DNA of 43,977 nt from Candidatus Rokuibacteriota bacterium (GTDB lineage: Bacteria > Methylomirabilota > Methylomirabilia > Rokubacteriales > CSP1-6), in NCBI GenBank assembly GCA_003221695.1, contig QHSX01000073.1, positions 1 to 43,977 on the forward strand, in the 5' to 3' direction. A program made the position numbers and the translations under genes. The notes beneath the pieces were generated by a model, which had not been told where the DNA came from, ran no database searches, and saw nothing but the letters and a program-made list of their open reading frames with translations. Below, piece after piece: positions 7,696 through 16,152 of this stretch (its first letter is position 1; every line of letters begins with the position of its first letter).

Positions 7696-9735
7696 ATGAC
7701 GGTCGCCGAGCTGCTGGCGAAGTTTCCCCGCGAGCGGACGTGGCTCCTGCCCGCGCTCCAGGCGGTCCAGCGCGCCCAGCGTTACCTCTCCCCCGACGCC
7801 CTCGAGACGGTCGCCGCACACCTGCGCGTCCCGAAGAGCGAGGTATGGGGCGTCGCGTCGCACTACCCGGAGCTGCGCCTGGCGCCTCTCGGACGCCGTC
7901 TCGTGCGGGTGTGCGCGGGCGTGAGCTGTCGCGTGCGGGGCGGCCGCGAGCTCCTCGCCGCGTGCGAGCGGCGGCTCGGCGTCCGCGCGGGCCAGACCAC
8001 CGCCGACGGCGCGGTGACGCTCGAGGAGCTGGACTGCGGGTTCACTTGCGCCGTCGCCCCCGTCGTCGAGATCGACCACGCGTACCGGGGCCGCGTGACC
8101 CCGGACGCCCTCGACGCCTTGCTGACCGCGCCTACACCGTCGCACGCCACCGTTTCCACGCCGCCACGTGTCGCACTCCCGCCGGCGCCGACGGCCGGCT
8201 CGCCCGCGGCGCGCTTCGCCGGGCTCAGGCGCGAGGCCGAGCGGCGGCGCACGGGCGCGCGCCTCGCCGTCGGGATGGGAACGTGCGGGCTCGCCGTCGG
8301 CGCGCGCGAGACGTTCGAGGCGCTGCGCGTCGAGGTCCAGCGCCGCGGCCTCCCGTTCACCGTCGTCGCCTCGGGCTGTAACGGCATGTGCTGGGCCCAG
8401 CCGGTCGTCGAGGTCCTGCGCGACGGCCGCCCACGGCTCACGACCGGTCCGGTCGCCGCCGCGGCGGTCCCGCGTCTCCTGAATGCCCTGGCGGCGAATC
8501 CCGCCGCGGCGCCCGACGTCGGCGCCGAGTGGCTCCCGCGTCAGCGGCGCGTGCTCCTCGAGCGCTGTGGCCTCGCCAACCCCGGCGACATCGCCGACGC
8601 GATCCGTCACGGGACCTACGCGACGCTGGTGCACGCGCTCGAGGGCGGGCCCGAGGTGGTCATCGAGGAGGTGCGCGCGGCCGGCCTCGCCGGGCGCGGC
8701 GGCGCCTACTTCCCGACGGCGGTGAAGTGGGCGGCGTGCCGTGCGGCCAAGGGCGCGCCGAAGTACCTCGTCGTCAACGGCGAGGAGGGCGAGCCCGGCA
8801 TCTTCAAGGACCGCCACCTGATGGAGGGCGACCCGCACCGGCTCCTCGAGGCCGTGCTACTCGCCGCGTACGCCGCCGGCGCCTCGCGCGCCATCCTGTA
8901 CGTTCACGGCGAGGCCGAGCTCTCGGCCGAGCGGCTCCGCGTGGCCGTGGCGCAGGCGCGCGAGTGGGGACTCCTCGGCGAGCGCATCCTCGGCTCCGAC
9001 CTCTCGCTCGACGTCGAGCTTCGCCGCGGCGCCGGCGGCTTCGTCCTCGGCGAGGAGACCGCGCTCCTCGAATCCATCGAGGGCCATCGCGCGATGCCCC
9101 GCACGCGCCCGCCCTTCCCCGTCGAGTCCGGGCTCTGGGGCAAGCCGACCGTCATCAACAACGTCGAGACGCTCTGCGCCGTGCCGTCCATCGTCGCCCA
9201 GGGCGGCGCCTGGTTCGCGAGCCTCGGCCGCGGCGGCGGGACGAAGCTCTTCGGGCTCTCCGGCCACGTCAGGCGCCCGGGGCTGGTCGAGGTGGAGCTC
9301 GGCGCGACGCTCAGGATGCTCGTGGAGGAGCTCGGCGGCGGCTCCTCGACGGGCCGGCCGATCCACGCCACGGTCCTGGGCGGGCCGTCGGGCAGCGTCG
9401 TCCCCGCGCGGCAGTTCGACGAGCCACTCGTGCCGCGCGGTCCGGTGAACCCTGGGACGGGCGGGGTCGTCGCCCTCGACGACGGCGCGTCGGTCGCCGA
9501 CGCGGTGCGCACGCTGCTCGCCTTCAACATGCGCGAGTCGTGCGGCAAGTGCACGCCGTGCCGGGAGGGGACCGCGCGGCTCTTCCAGGCGCTCGACGGG
9601 CCCGTCGAGCGCGAGCGCGTGAGCTCGCTCGCCGAGGTGATCCAGGTCGCCTCGCTGTGTGGGCTCGGCCAGGCCGCCCCGCTCGCCGTACTCTCGGCCC
9701 TCGCCGAGTTCCCGGGCGAGTTCGGGCTATCATGA
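7696..9735 (+). CDS. NAD-dependent formate dehydrogenase, fused gamma-beta (NuoE-NuoF-like) subunit
   Basis: A 679-residue diaphorase subunit that passes electrons from formate to NAD+. Residues 1-145 are a NuoE/FdsG-like thioredoxin-fold domain with the [2Fe-2S] cysteines Cys73, Cys78, Cys114 and Cys118. Residues 190-265 are a second thioredoxin-like domain with Cys197, Cys229 and Cys232. Residues 285 onward are NuoF/FdsB: FMN/NADH-binding GRGGAYFPTAVKW and NGEEGEPGIFKDRHLM, GGFVLGEETALLESIEG, SLBB, and the [4Fe-4S] motif ESCGKCTPCREGT (Cys616, 619, 622, plus Cys655). ATG 7696 opens directly at the first domain. The catalytic subunit starts 8 nt downstream. Most Fds-type enzymes have the gamma and beta subunits as separate genes. 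No FdsC or FdsD homologue is visible here. Confidence 0.9.
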   Translation: MTVAELLAKFPRERTWLLPALQAVQRAQRYLSPDALETVAAHLRVPKSEVWGVASHYPELRLAPLGRRLVRVCAGVSCRVRGGRELLAACERRLGVRAGQTTADGAVTLEELDCGFTCAVAPVVEIDHAYRGRVTPDALDALLTAPTPSHATVSTPPRVALPPAPTAGSPAARFAGLRREAERRRTGARLAVGMGTCGLAVGARETFEALRVEVQRRGLPFTVVASGCNGMCWAQPVVEVLRDGRPRLTTGPVAAAAVPRLLNALAANPAAAPDVGAEWLPRQRRVLLERCGLANPGDIADAIRHGTYATLVHALEGGPEVVIEEVRAAGLAGRGGAYFPTAVKWAACRAAKGAPKYLVVNGEEGEPGIFKDRHLMEGDPHRLLEAVLLAAYAAGASRAILYVHGEAELSAERLRVAVAQAREWGLLGERILGSDLSLDVELRRGAGGFVLGEETALLESIEGHRAMPRTRPPFPVESGLWGKPTVINNVETLCAVPSIVAQGGAWFASLGRGGGTKLFGLSGHVRRPGLVEVELGATLRMLVEELGGGSSTGRPIHATVLGGPSGSVVPARQFDEPLVPRGPVNPGTGGVVALDDGASVADAVRTLLAFNMRESCGKCTPCREGTARLFQALDGPVERERVSSLAEVIQVASLCGLGQAAPLAVLSALAEFPGEFGLS

Positions 9736-9742
9736 GACTCCG

Positions 9743-12466
9743 GTGAGGCTCACGATCGACGGACGCGAGGTCGAGCTTCCCGAGGGCGCGACGGTCCTCG
9801 AGGGGGTGAACCGCCTCGCGATCCCCCTGCCCCAGCTCTGCAAGGACCCGGATCGCGCGCCGCTCGGCGCCTGCCGGACGTGCCTCGTCCACGTCGAGGG
9901 CCAACGCGGGCTCCCCGCCGCGTGTCACCTGCCGGCGCGCGAGGGCATGGTCGTCTCGACCGAGCATCCCGACGCCGTGCGCGTGCGCCTTGGCGTCCTC
10001 GACCTCACGCTCTCGATGCTCACAGCGAAGACGGAGGCGTCGAGCGGGGGAGGGCTCCGCCCGCATGAGGACACGGGTCACGACTTCGCCCAGGTCGGCG
10101 AGGCGGCCGCGCGTCACGGGCTCGGCGAGCCGAGCTTCCCGCCCCTCCACCGCTTCGACCCGGACGCGTCGAAGTCGTTCTTCGTGCTCGACCGGGAGGC
10201 GTGCATCCTCTGCGGACGCTGCACGGTCGCGTGCGACGAGGTTCAGCAGATCGGCGCGATCGCGCTCCTCGGGCGCGGTCACGCGACGAAGGTCGGCGTC
10301 TTCGGCGACGGCCTGCTGGCCGGCTCGGTCTGCACCTCGTGCGGCCAGTGCGTGGCGACGTGCCCGACGGGGGCGCTCTCGCCGAAGGACGCGCCGGCGA
10401 GGATCGCCCGCCGCGTGGAGACGACCTGCCCCTACTGCGGCGTCGGCTGCGGCCTCGTCGTCCCCGTCCGTGAGGACGGCCGGCTCGCGTTGATGGCAGA
10501 CGACCTGCCGTCGAACGCGTCCAGCCTCGGCACCCTCTGCGTGAAGGGACGGTTCGGGACGGGCTTCGTCCACGCACGCGACCGGATCACCCACCCGATG
10601 ATCCGGCGTGAGGGCCGCTGGATCCGCGTGGGCTGGGAGGAGGCGCTGGACGCCGCCGCCGAAGGGCTGGCGAGGCATCGCGGCAGGTTCGGCGCCCTCG
10701 CGAGCGCCAAGGCCACCAACGAGGATGGCTACGTGATCCAGAAGTTCTGTCGCGTCGTCATGCAGACGAACGACGTGGATCACTGCACGCGGCTCTGCCA
10801 CTCGCCGTCGGTCGAGGCGATGCTCGCCTCGATGGGCTCGGGCGCCACGTCGAACTCCTATCAGGACTACGAGGAATCGGGCTGCCTCCTGGTGGTCGGC
10901 GCCGACGCCTCAGCGAACCACCCGGTGATCGCGATCCGCTTCCGCCGCGCCGTCGCCCGCGGCGCGCGGCTCGTCGTCGTCAATCCCAAACGCATCGAGC
11001 TGTGCGACCAGGCGGACCTCTGGCTCCAGCAGCGCCCAGGCACCGACGTCGCGCTCTTCAACGCGATGGCGCGCGTGATCCTGGACGACGGCCTCGCGAA
11101 CCTCGACTTCGTCCGGACCCGGACGGAGGGGTTCGAGGCGTGGCGAGCCTCGCTCGAGCCCTTCACGCTCGCGCACGCCGAGGGGGTGACGGGCGTGCGC
11201 GCGAGTGACATCGCGCGGGCCGCGCGCTGGTACGCGCGGCCTCCGTTCGCGGGCTCGTGCCTGATCTGGGGCATGGGCATCACGCAGCACACGAACGGCA
11301 TCCACAACGCCCACGCGGTCCTGAACCTGTCGCTCGTCGCAGGCCAGATGGGTTTTCCCGGTAGCGGCATCTCCCCCCTGCGGGGCCAGAACAACGTCCA
11401 GGGGTGCGGCGACGCCGGGTGCATCCCGACGAACCTCCCCGGGTACCAGCAGTACGATCCCGCGACGCTCGCGAAGTTCGAGACGCGCTGGGGAGTGAGG
11501 CCGCCGGCGCGTCCGGGACGCGTCGTGACCGAGATGATCGAGGGGTGCCTCGACGGCGCCACGCGCGCCCTGTACGTCGTTGGCGAGAACCCGCTGCTCT
11601 CGGAGCCGGACCTCCACCACGCCGAGAAGGCGATCGGCCAGCTTGAGTTCCTCGTCGTGCAGGACCTCTTCATGCACGAGACGGCCGAGCGCGCCCACGT
11701 CTTCCTGCCGGCCGCCGCGTTCGCCGAGAAGGAGGGCACGTTCACCAACTCGGAGCGGCGCGTCCAGCGCGTGCGCGAGGCCCTGCCTCCGCCGGGCGAG
11801 GCGCGCCCGGACTGGTGGATCACGTGCGAGCTCGCCAAGCGCGTCGCCCGGCGGCTGGGGATGGACGTCGGCGGCCAGTTCGACTACCCCGGGCCGGCCG
11901 CGATCTTCGACGAGATGGCCCGGCTCACCCCGCTCCTCGCCGGCCTCTCGCACGCGCGGCTCGATCGCGAGGGCGGCATCCAGTGGCCGTGCCCGACGCC
12001 CGATCACCCCGGCACGCGTTATCTCTACGCGGAGTCCTTCCCGACGGGGCGCGCCCGGTTCATCCCGGCGCAGCAGACCGCGGAGGCGGCGGAGCTCCCC
12101 GACCGCGACTTCCCGTTCCTCCTCAACACCGGACGGCTCCTCTACCACTGGCACGGAGGGACGCTCACCCGACGGGTCGGGGGCCTGCTGGAGCTCGCCC
12201 CGCGCCTCGAGGTCGCCATCCATCCGAGCGACGCGCGACGGCTCGGCGTCGACACCGGCTCGCGGATCCGCGTGGCCTCGCGGCGCGGCGAGCTGACGGG
12301 CCACGCGCGGGTCACCGAGGCGGTGCGTCCGGGCGCCGTCTTCGTCCCGTTCGTGAAGCTCGAGGAGTCGGCCGCGAACTTCCTGACGAACTCCGCGTTC
12401 GACCCGTCGTCGAAGATCCCCGAATACAAAGTCTGCGCCGTCCGCGTCGAGCGCGTGCCCGAGTAG
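9743..12466 (+). CDS. fdhA: formate dehydrogenase alpha (catalytic) subunit, Mo/W type with cysteine
   Basis: A 907-residue molybdopterin oxidoreductase of the FdsA/FdhF type, oxidising formate to CO2. The N-terminal [2Fe-2S] domain has Cys33, 44, 47 and 61. Two [4Fe-4S] ferredoxin clusters use Cys154/157/160/164 and Cys197/200/203/207. The CPYCGVGC cluster uses Cys229/232/236/266. The metal ligand is Cys352 in RLCHSPSV followed by His353, and Arg547 in RGQNNVQG matches the conserved active-site arginine. There is no in-frame TGA, so this is a cysteine enzyme. Start is GTG 9743, where the 2Fe-2S domain begins. It follows the fused diaphorase by 8 nt. The set should form a cytoplasmic NAD-linked complex. 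Confidence 0.93.
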   Translation: MRLTIDGREVELPEGATVLEGVNRLAIPLPQLCKDPDRAPLGACRTCLVHVEGQRGLPAACHLPAREGMVVSTEHPDAVRVRLGVLDLTLSMLTAKTEASSGGGLRPHEDTGHDFAQVGEAAARHGLGEPSFPPLHRFDPDASKSFFVLDREACILCGRCTVACDEVQQIGAIALLGRGHATKVGVFGDGLLAGSVCTSCGQCVATCPTGALSPKDAPARIARRVETTCPYCGVGCGLVVPVREDGRLALMADDLPSNASSLGTLCVKGRFGTGFVHARDRITHPMIRREGRWIRVGWEEALDAAAEGLARHRGRFGALASAKATNEDGYVIQKFCRVVMQTNDVDHCTRLCHSPSVEAMLASMGSGATSNSYQDYEESGCLLVVGADASANHPVIAIRFRRAVARGARLVVVNPKRIELCDQADLWLQQRPGTDVALFNAMARVILDDGLANLDFVRTRTEGFEAWRASLEPFTLAHAEGVTGVRASDIARAARWYARPPFAGSCLIWGMGITQHTNGIHNAHAVLNLSLVAGQMGFPGSGISPLRGQNNVQGCGDAGCIPTNLPGYQQYDPATLAKFETRWGVRPPARPGRVVTEMIEGCLDGATRALYVVGENPLLSEPDLHHAEKAIGQLEFLVVQDLFMHETAERAHVFLPAAAFAEKEGTFTNSERRVQRVREALPPPGEARPDWWITCELAKRVARRLGMDVGGQFDYPGPAAIFDEMARLTPLLAGLSHARLDREGGIQWPCPTPDHPGTRYLYAESFPTGRARFIPAQQTAEAAELPDRDFPFLLNTGRLLYHWHGGTLTRRVGGLLELAPRLEVAIHPSDARRLGVDTGSRIRVASRRGELTGHARVTEAVRPGAVFVPFVKLEESAANFLTNSAFDPSSKIPEYKVCAVRVERVPE

Positions 12467-12475
12467 CCGGCAGCG

Positions 12476-12568
12476 GGCCGGCACTCCCCTCCTCGACCAC
12501 GCTCGCTCCCACCCGCAGGGCCGTCAAGCCCCTGAGACACGGGTCTCGGAGGGCCAGCCCCCGCCCCG
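12476..12568 (-). repeat. dispersed inverted-repeat element, degenerate copy C
   Basis: Read on the minus strand this stretch has GGCCCTCCGAGACCCGTGTC, then GGGAGCGAGCGTGGTCGA, in the same order as copies A and B. The ends (GCGGGGCGGGGGCTGG and GGGAGTGCCGGCCCGC) are only partly complementary, and the middle has diverged. It fills the gap between the convergent fdhA and hydrolase genes. Boundaries are approximate. Confidence 0.5.
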
Positions 12569-12572
12569 CAGG

Positions 12573-13414
12573 TCAGGCCGTTGCGCCGAGGAACGCGTCG
12601 AGGGCGTGGACGAAGGCCGCGGGTCGGTCCAGGACCAGGTGATGGTAGGCCCCGGGAATCTCGACGAGCGTCGCCGCCGGGATCGCGGCGCGTAGCCGCT
12701 CGGCCATCTCGGCCGGCAGGACCGGGCTCAGCTCCCCGCGCACGATCAGCGTAGGGGCCTGGATGCGCCCGAGCAGCGGCCAGGCGTCGACGGGGCTCCG
12801 CGAGCCGTTGCACGCCGGATCGAACCGGTAGACCCATCCCCCGCCGCGCTCGACGAATCCCTCAAGCGCGAGATGCCTGAGCAACTCGGGAACGGCGACC
12901 GTCTCGCGCGGGAGGAGACGGAACGCGCGGGCCGCCGAGTCGGGATCGGGATGCAGGCGCGGCGCGCGGTGTCCGCGCGCGTGCATGCGATCGAGCCGGT
13001 CGGGCGGAATCGTGGGTCGGGAGTCGACGATCACGAGCCGGCTCACACGGTCCGGATGCCAGGCGGCAAACGCCATCGCGTTGTGGCCGCCCATCGAGTG
13101 GCCGACGACGGTCATGCGCTCCCAGCCGAGGGCGTCCATCACACCGACGAGGTCGCCCGCGAAGTCTTCGGTGGCGTACGCCGGCGGCTCGGCCCACTGG
13201 CTCTCGCCGTGGCCGCGTTGATCGAGCGAGACCACGTGGAACCGCTCGGCGAACGCGGGCTGACCAGATCGAACCAGTGCGCGTGCGCCGAGCCACCGTG
13301 CAGGAAGCAGAGGGCGGGACGACCGGGTCCACCCCACTCGAGGAGGTGCAACCGAAGGCCGTTGATGCGGAGCGCCCGCGCCCGCGCGGTCTCACACCCG
13401 AAACGTGGCGGCAC
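12573..13414 (-). pseudogene. alpha/beta hydrolase, interrupted by a frameshift
   Basis: Two overlapping frames together give one alpha/beta-hydrolase of about 280 residues. The N-terminal part (ATG 13414) carries RINGLRLHLLEWGG and the oxyanion motif CFLHGGSAHAHWFDLV. Near 13255-13268 the reading must shift by one base (one missing, or two extra) to continue as PAFAERFHVVSLDQRGHGES, then the nucleophile elbow VVGHSMGGHNA, the acid region PTLIVRGELSP and the His region GAYHHLVLDRP. The catalytic set is intact, so the break is either recent or an assembly or sequencing error. The substrate cannot be inferred. It ends convergently against fdhA with repeat copy C between. Confidence 0.75.
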
Positions 13415-13483
13415 AACAGAAGTTTATCCGCAAAAGTTTTTCTTGGCGCGAGTTGACCGGGGCGCTAGTGTCGAAGAACGACC

Positions 13484-14917
13484 ATGTTCGACGAGCCGAC
13501 TGCGCCCGCGACACGACGACACCTCATCGACGGCAGCTACGCGCTGCTGCTGCTGGCGATCGCGATCGTCACCGGCTATCTCATCCTGGCGCCCTCCGAC
13601 CTGCGCGCGATACCCCTGGCGCGGCCCCTGCCCGAACCCCGTCCGGGCCTGGTAACAGATCGATCACGTCCCGCCGAGCCGCCGCGACCGCGCCAGAGCT
13701 GGCCAAAGATGGTCACCGGTAAAGTTCTGGACGGTGACCGTCAGCCGCTGGCGGGGGCATCCATCGTGATCGACGCCCGCGAATACCGGACCGAGTCGGA
13801 CGGCACCTTCGGCTTCGAGGGTGCCCCGTCGAGCACGCCGCTCGTCGTCAAGATGCCGGGCTTCGAGAAGGTGACCGTCGAGCCGCAGCGGCGTCCCGTC
13901 GAGGTCGTGCTTCGGCCGCACGTCGTGAAGGCGGCGTACCTGACGTATTTCGGTGTGGGCGACCGCACGATCCGCAACCGGGTCCTCGACCTCACCGCGC
14001 ACACCGAGCTGAACGCTGTGGTCATCGACGTCAAGGGTGACCGCGGCTGGATCGTCTACCCCACCAGCGTCATCGAGGCGATTGCGGCGGGCGCGCGGGG
14101 TCCCGGGACGCTCCGAGACTTCGACGCGCTCATGAGCACCCTGAAGTCACGCGGCGTCTACACGATCGCTCGCATCGTCGCCTTCAAGGACAACGTGCTC
14201 GCGCGGCACCGGCCCGACCTCGCGGTGATCGACACGCGAACGGGGCAGCCGTGGATCGACAACGAGCGGCTCGCGTGGGTCGATCCCTTCCGCGAGGAGG
14301 TCTGGGACTACAACATCGCGATCGCCCGCGAGGCGGTGCGGCGAGGGTTCGACGAGGTGCAGTTCGACTACGTGCGCTTCCCCACCGACGGGCGTCTCGG
14401 CGCGGCGCAGTATTCGAAGCCGAACACCAGGGCGACACGGCTCCCCGCCATCGTCGCGTTCCTCGAGCGCGCGCGCCACGAGCTCGGCACCATGGGCGCC
14501 TTCGTCGCCGCCGACGTCTTCGGCTACACGGCGTTCAACGAGAACGACACGGACATCGGCCAGCGCATCGAGGAGCTGACGCCGCACCTCGACTACATCT
14601 CGCCGATGGTCTACCCGTCGGGGTACCAGCGCGGGATCCCGGGCTACCAGAACCCCGTCGAGCACCCGTACGAGGTGGTCTTCGAGAGCGTCCGACTCAT
14701 CCTGAAGCGCGCGACCCACACCCAGGTGCAGGTGCGGCCGTGGCTGCAGGACTTCCGCGATTACGCGTTCGACCGCCGCACGTTCGGCGTGACGGAGATC
14801 CTCGCGCAGATCCGGGGCGCGGACGACGCCGGCGCGACTGGCTGGATGCTCTGGAATCCGCGCAACGATTACACCGGCGCGGCGCTCAAGCCCAAGGAGG
14901 CGCTCGCCGCCAAGTGA
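13484..14917 (+). CDS. membrane-anchored glycosidase-like protein (DUF4015)
   Basis: A 477-residue protein with an N-terminal membrane anchor (about residues 17-36), a proline-rich linker, a carboxypeptidase-regulatory-like beta domain (about 77-146; VTGKVLDGDRQPLAGASIVI), then a TIM-barrel region typical of the putative glycosyl hydrolase family DUF4015. Signatures are AVVIDVKGDRG, DEVQFDYVRFPTDG and YISPMVYPSGY. The acidic residues in these strands suggest a hydrolase of cell-surface glycans, but the substrate is not known. ATG 13484 is the first start. TTGGCG-N17-TAGTGT at 13443-13471 could be its promoter. Its stop overlaps the GTG of the deacetylase gene (GTGA), so the two are coupled and probably act on the same polymer. 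Confidence 0.82.
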   Translation: MFDEPTAPATRRHLIDGSYALLLLAIAIVTGYLILAPSDLRAIPLARPLPEPRPGLVTDRSRPAEPPRPRQSWPKMVTGKVLDGDRQPLAGASIVIDAREYRTESDGTFGFEGAPSSTPLVVKMPGFEKVTVEPQRRPVEVVLRPHVVKAAYLTYFGVGDRTIRNRVLDLTAHTELNAVVIDVKGDRGWIVYPTSVIEAIAAGARGPGTLRDFDALMSTLKSRGVYTIARIVAFKDNVLARHRPDLAVIDTRTGQPWIDNERLAWVDPFREEVWDYNIAIAREAVRRGFDEVQFDYVRFPTDGRLGAAQYSKPNTRATRLPAIVAFLERARHELGTMGAFVAADVFGYTAFNENDTDIGQRIEELTPHLDYISPMVYPSGYQRGIPGYQNPVEHPYEVVFESVRLILKRATHTQVQVRPWLQDFRDYAFDRRTFGVTEILAQIRGADDAGATGWMLWNPRNDYTGAALKPKEALAAK

Positions 14918-15870
14918 GGCTCCTCCTCGTCGCCGCGCTGATCCTGACCGCCGTCCTCCTGCTGGCGTCGTTCGCGAGCGCCGAGTCGCCCGTCCCCAAC
15001 GAGCTCGGCCGCGTGATGATCCTCGAGTACCACAAGATCGACTACCCCGAGGAGCGCTGGACGCGCACGCCCGAGAACTTCCGGCGCGACCTCGAGACGC
15101 TCTACGCCCACGGCTACCGCCTCGTCGCGCTGGGCGACCTGCTCGACGGGCGCATCACGCTGCCCGCCGGCACGACGCCGGTGGTCCTCACGTTCGACGA
15201 TTCGTCGCCCGGCCAGTTCCGCTACGTCGAGGCGAATGCCGAAGTGGAGATCGACCCGAAGTCCGCCGTCGGCATCCTCGAGGCGTTCGCGCGCGAGCAC
15301 CCGGACTTCGGGCACGCGGCCGTCTTCTTCGTGCTGCCCGCCGCGGACCCGCCGAACCGGCTCTTCAACCAGCCCGCGTACGTGGGCAAGAAGCTCCGGT
15401 TCCTCGCGAGCCGCGGCTACGAGATCGGCAACCACACGCTCTGGCACGCGAACCTCGGGAAGTACGACGAGACGACCGTCCGCGCGCAGATCGCCGGCGC
15501 CCAGCAGTGGATCCAGCGTCACGTCCCCGCCTACAAGCCACGCGCGCTCGCGCTGCCCCACGGCGTGTACCCGAAGGACGTGCGCTGGGCGCTCTCTGGC
15601 TCCGCGAAGGGGATCGCGTACAGCCACGACGCGATCCTCCAGGTCGCGGGCGGGCCGGCGCCGTCGCCCTTCGCGCGCGCGTTCGATCCGGTGCGGCTGC
15701 CGCGCATCCAGGCGATCGAGTCGGAGCTCCGGCACTGGCTCGGCTACTTCGAGCACCACCCCGGCGAGCGGTTCGTGAGCGACGGCGACCCGGCCGTCGT
15801 GACCGTCCCGGCCGGGCGCCGGGACCGCCTGCGAAGCGACCTCGGAGGCCTCCGTGTCTTCGAGCGCTGA
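14914..15870 (+). CDS. secreted polysaccharide deacetylase
   Basis: A 318-residue protein of the NodB/carbohydrate esterase 4 family, which removes acetyl groups from N-acetylated glycans. A signal peptide (about residues 1-25, ending near ASAES) is followed by YHKIDY, the metal and base motif LTFDDSSPGQF and the second motif IGNHTLWHANL with the two zinc-type histidines. GTG 14914 overlaps the previous stop by three bases and has AAGGAGG 13 nt upstream. Co-translation with the DUF4015 protein suggests joint processing of an exported or cell-wall polysaccharide. The C-terminal 30 residues are basic and look unstructured. Confidence 0.88.
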   Translation: MRLLLVAALILTAVLLLASFASAESPVPNELGRVMILEYHKIDYPEERWTRTPENFRRDLETLYAHGYRLVALGDLLDGRITLPAGTTPVVLTFDDSSPGQFRYVEANAEVEIDPKSAVGILEAFAREHPDFGHAAVFFVLPAADPPNRLFNQPAYVGKKLRFLASRGYEIGNHTLWHANLGKYDETTVRAQIAGAQQWIQRHVPAYKPRALALPHGVYPKDVRWALSGSAKGIAYSHDAILQVAGGPAPSPFARAFDPVRLPRIQAIESELRHWLGYFEHHPGERFVSDGDPAVVTVPAGRRDRLRSDLGGLRVFER

Positions 15871-15913
15871 CCGCCCCCGCCCGCAGGGCCTCGAACGAAG
15901 GGAGGGCGAACCC

Positions 15914-16144
15914 ATGTCCGAAGGGGCAGAGTGCCTCATCATCGTCCCTCAGGATCAGCCGGAGCTCTATGACCGGCTCCGGGCGCACTTCTCGCGGCGC
16001 GCGAACATTCAGGTACGGCTCGACGCCCGCACTGGAGCGCGCGCCACGAGCGAAATGAACATCTTCGCGGTCGGAGGGGGGTCGTTACGCCAGGACCTTC
16101 GGGCCGACGTCGAGGCGGAGATCCGCTTACTGTCGGGAAGGTGA
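15914..16144 (+). CDS. small hypothetical protein
   Basis: A 76-residue protein from ATG 15914 with a good ribosome site (AGGGAGGG) 8 nt upstream. The sequence ECLIIVPQDQPELYDRLRAHF is compact and alternates hydrophobic residues like a beta-alpha unit. The second half is basic and then acidic. No transmembrane segment or cysteine cluster is visible, and I do not recognise a family. It lies 43 nt after the deacetylase and ends 8 nt from the convergent NamZ fusion gene. Confidence 0.65.
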   Translation: MSEGAECLIIVPQDQPELYDRLRAHFSRRANIQVRLDARTGARATSEMNIFAVGGGSLRQDLRADVEAEIRLLSGR

Positions 16145-16152
16145 CACCGCGA

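Noticed and set aside
10790-10805. Selenocysteine formate dehydrogenase
   Set aside because: The codon at the metal-ligand position reads TGC (Cys352).
15870-15910. A fourth copy of the dispersed repeat
   Set aside because: Only CCCGCAGGGCC is shared with copy C. The defining blocks are absent.
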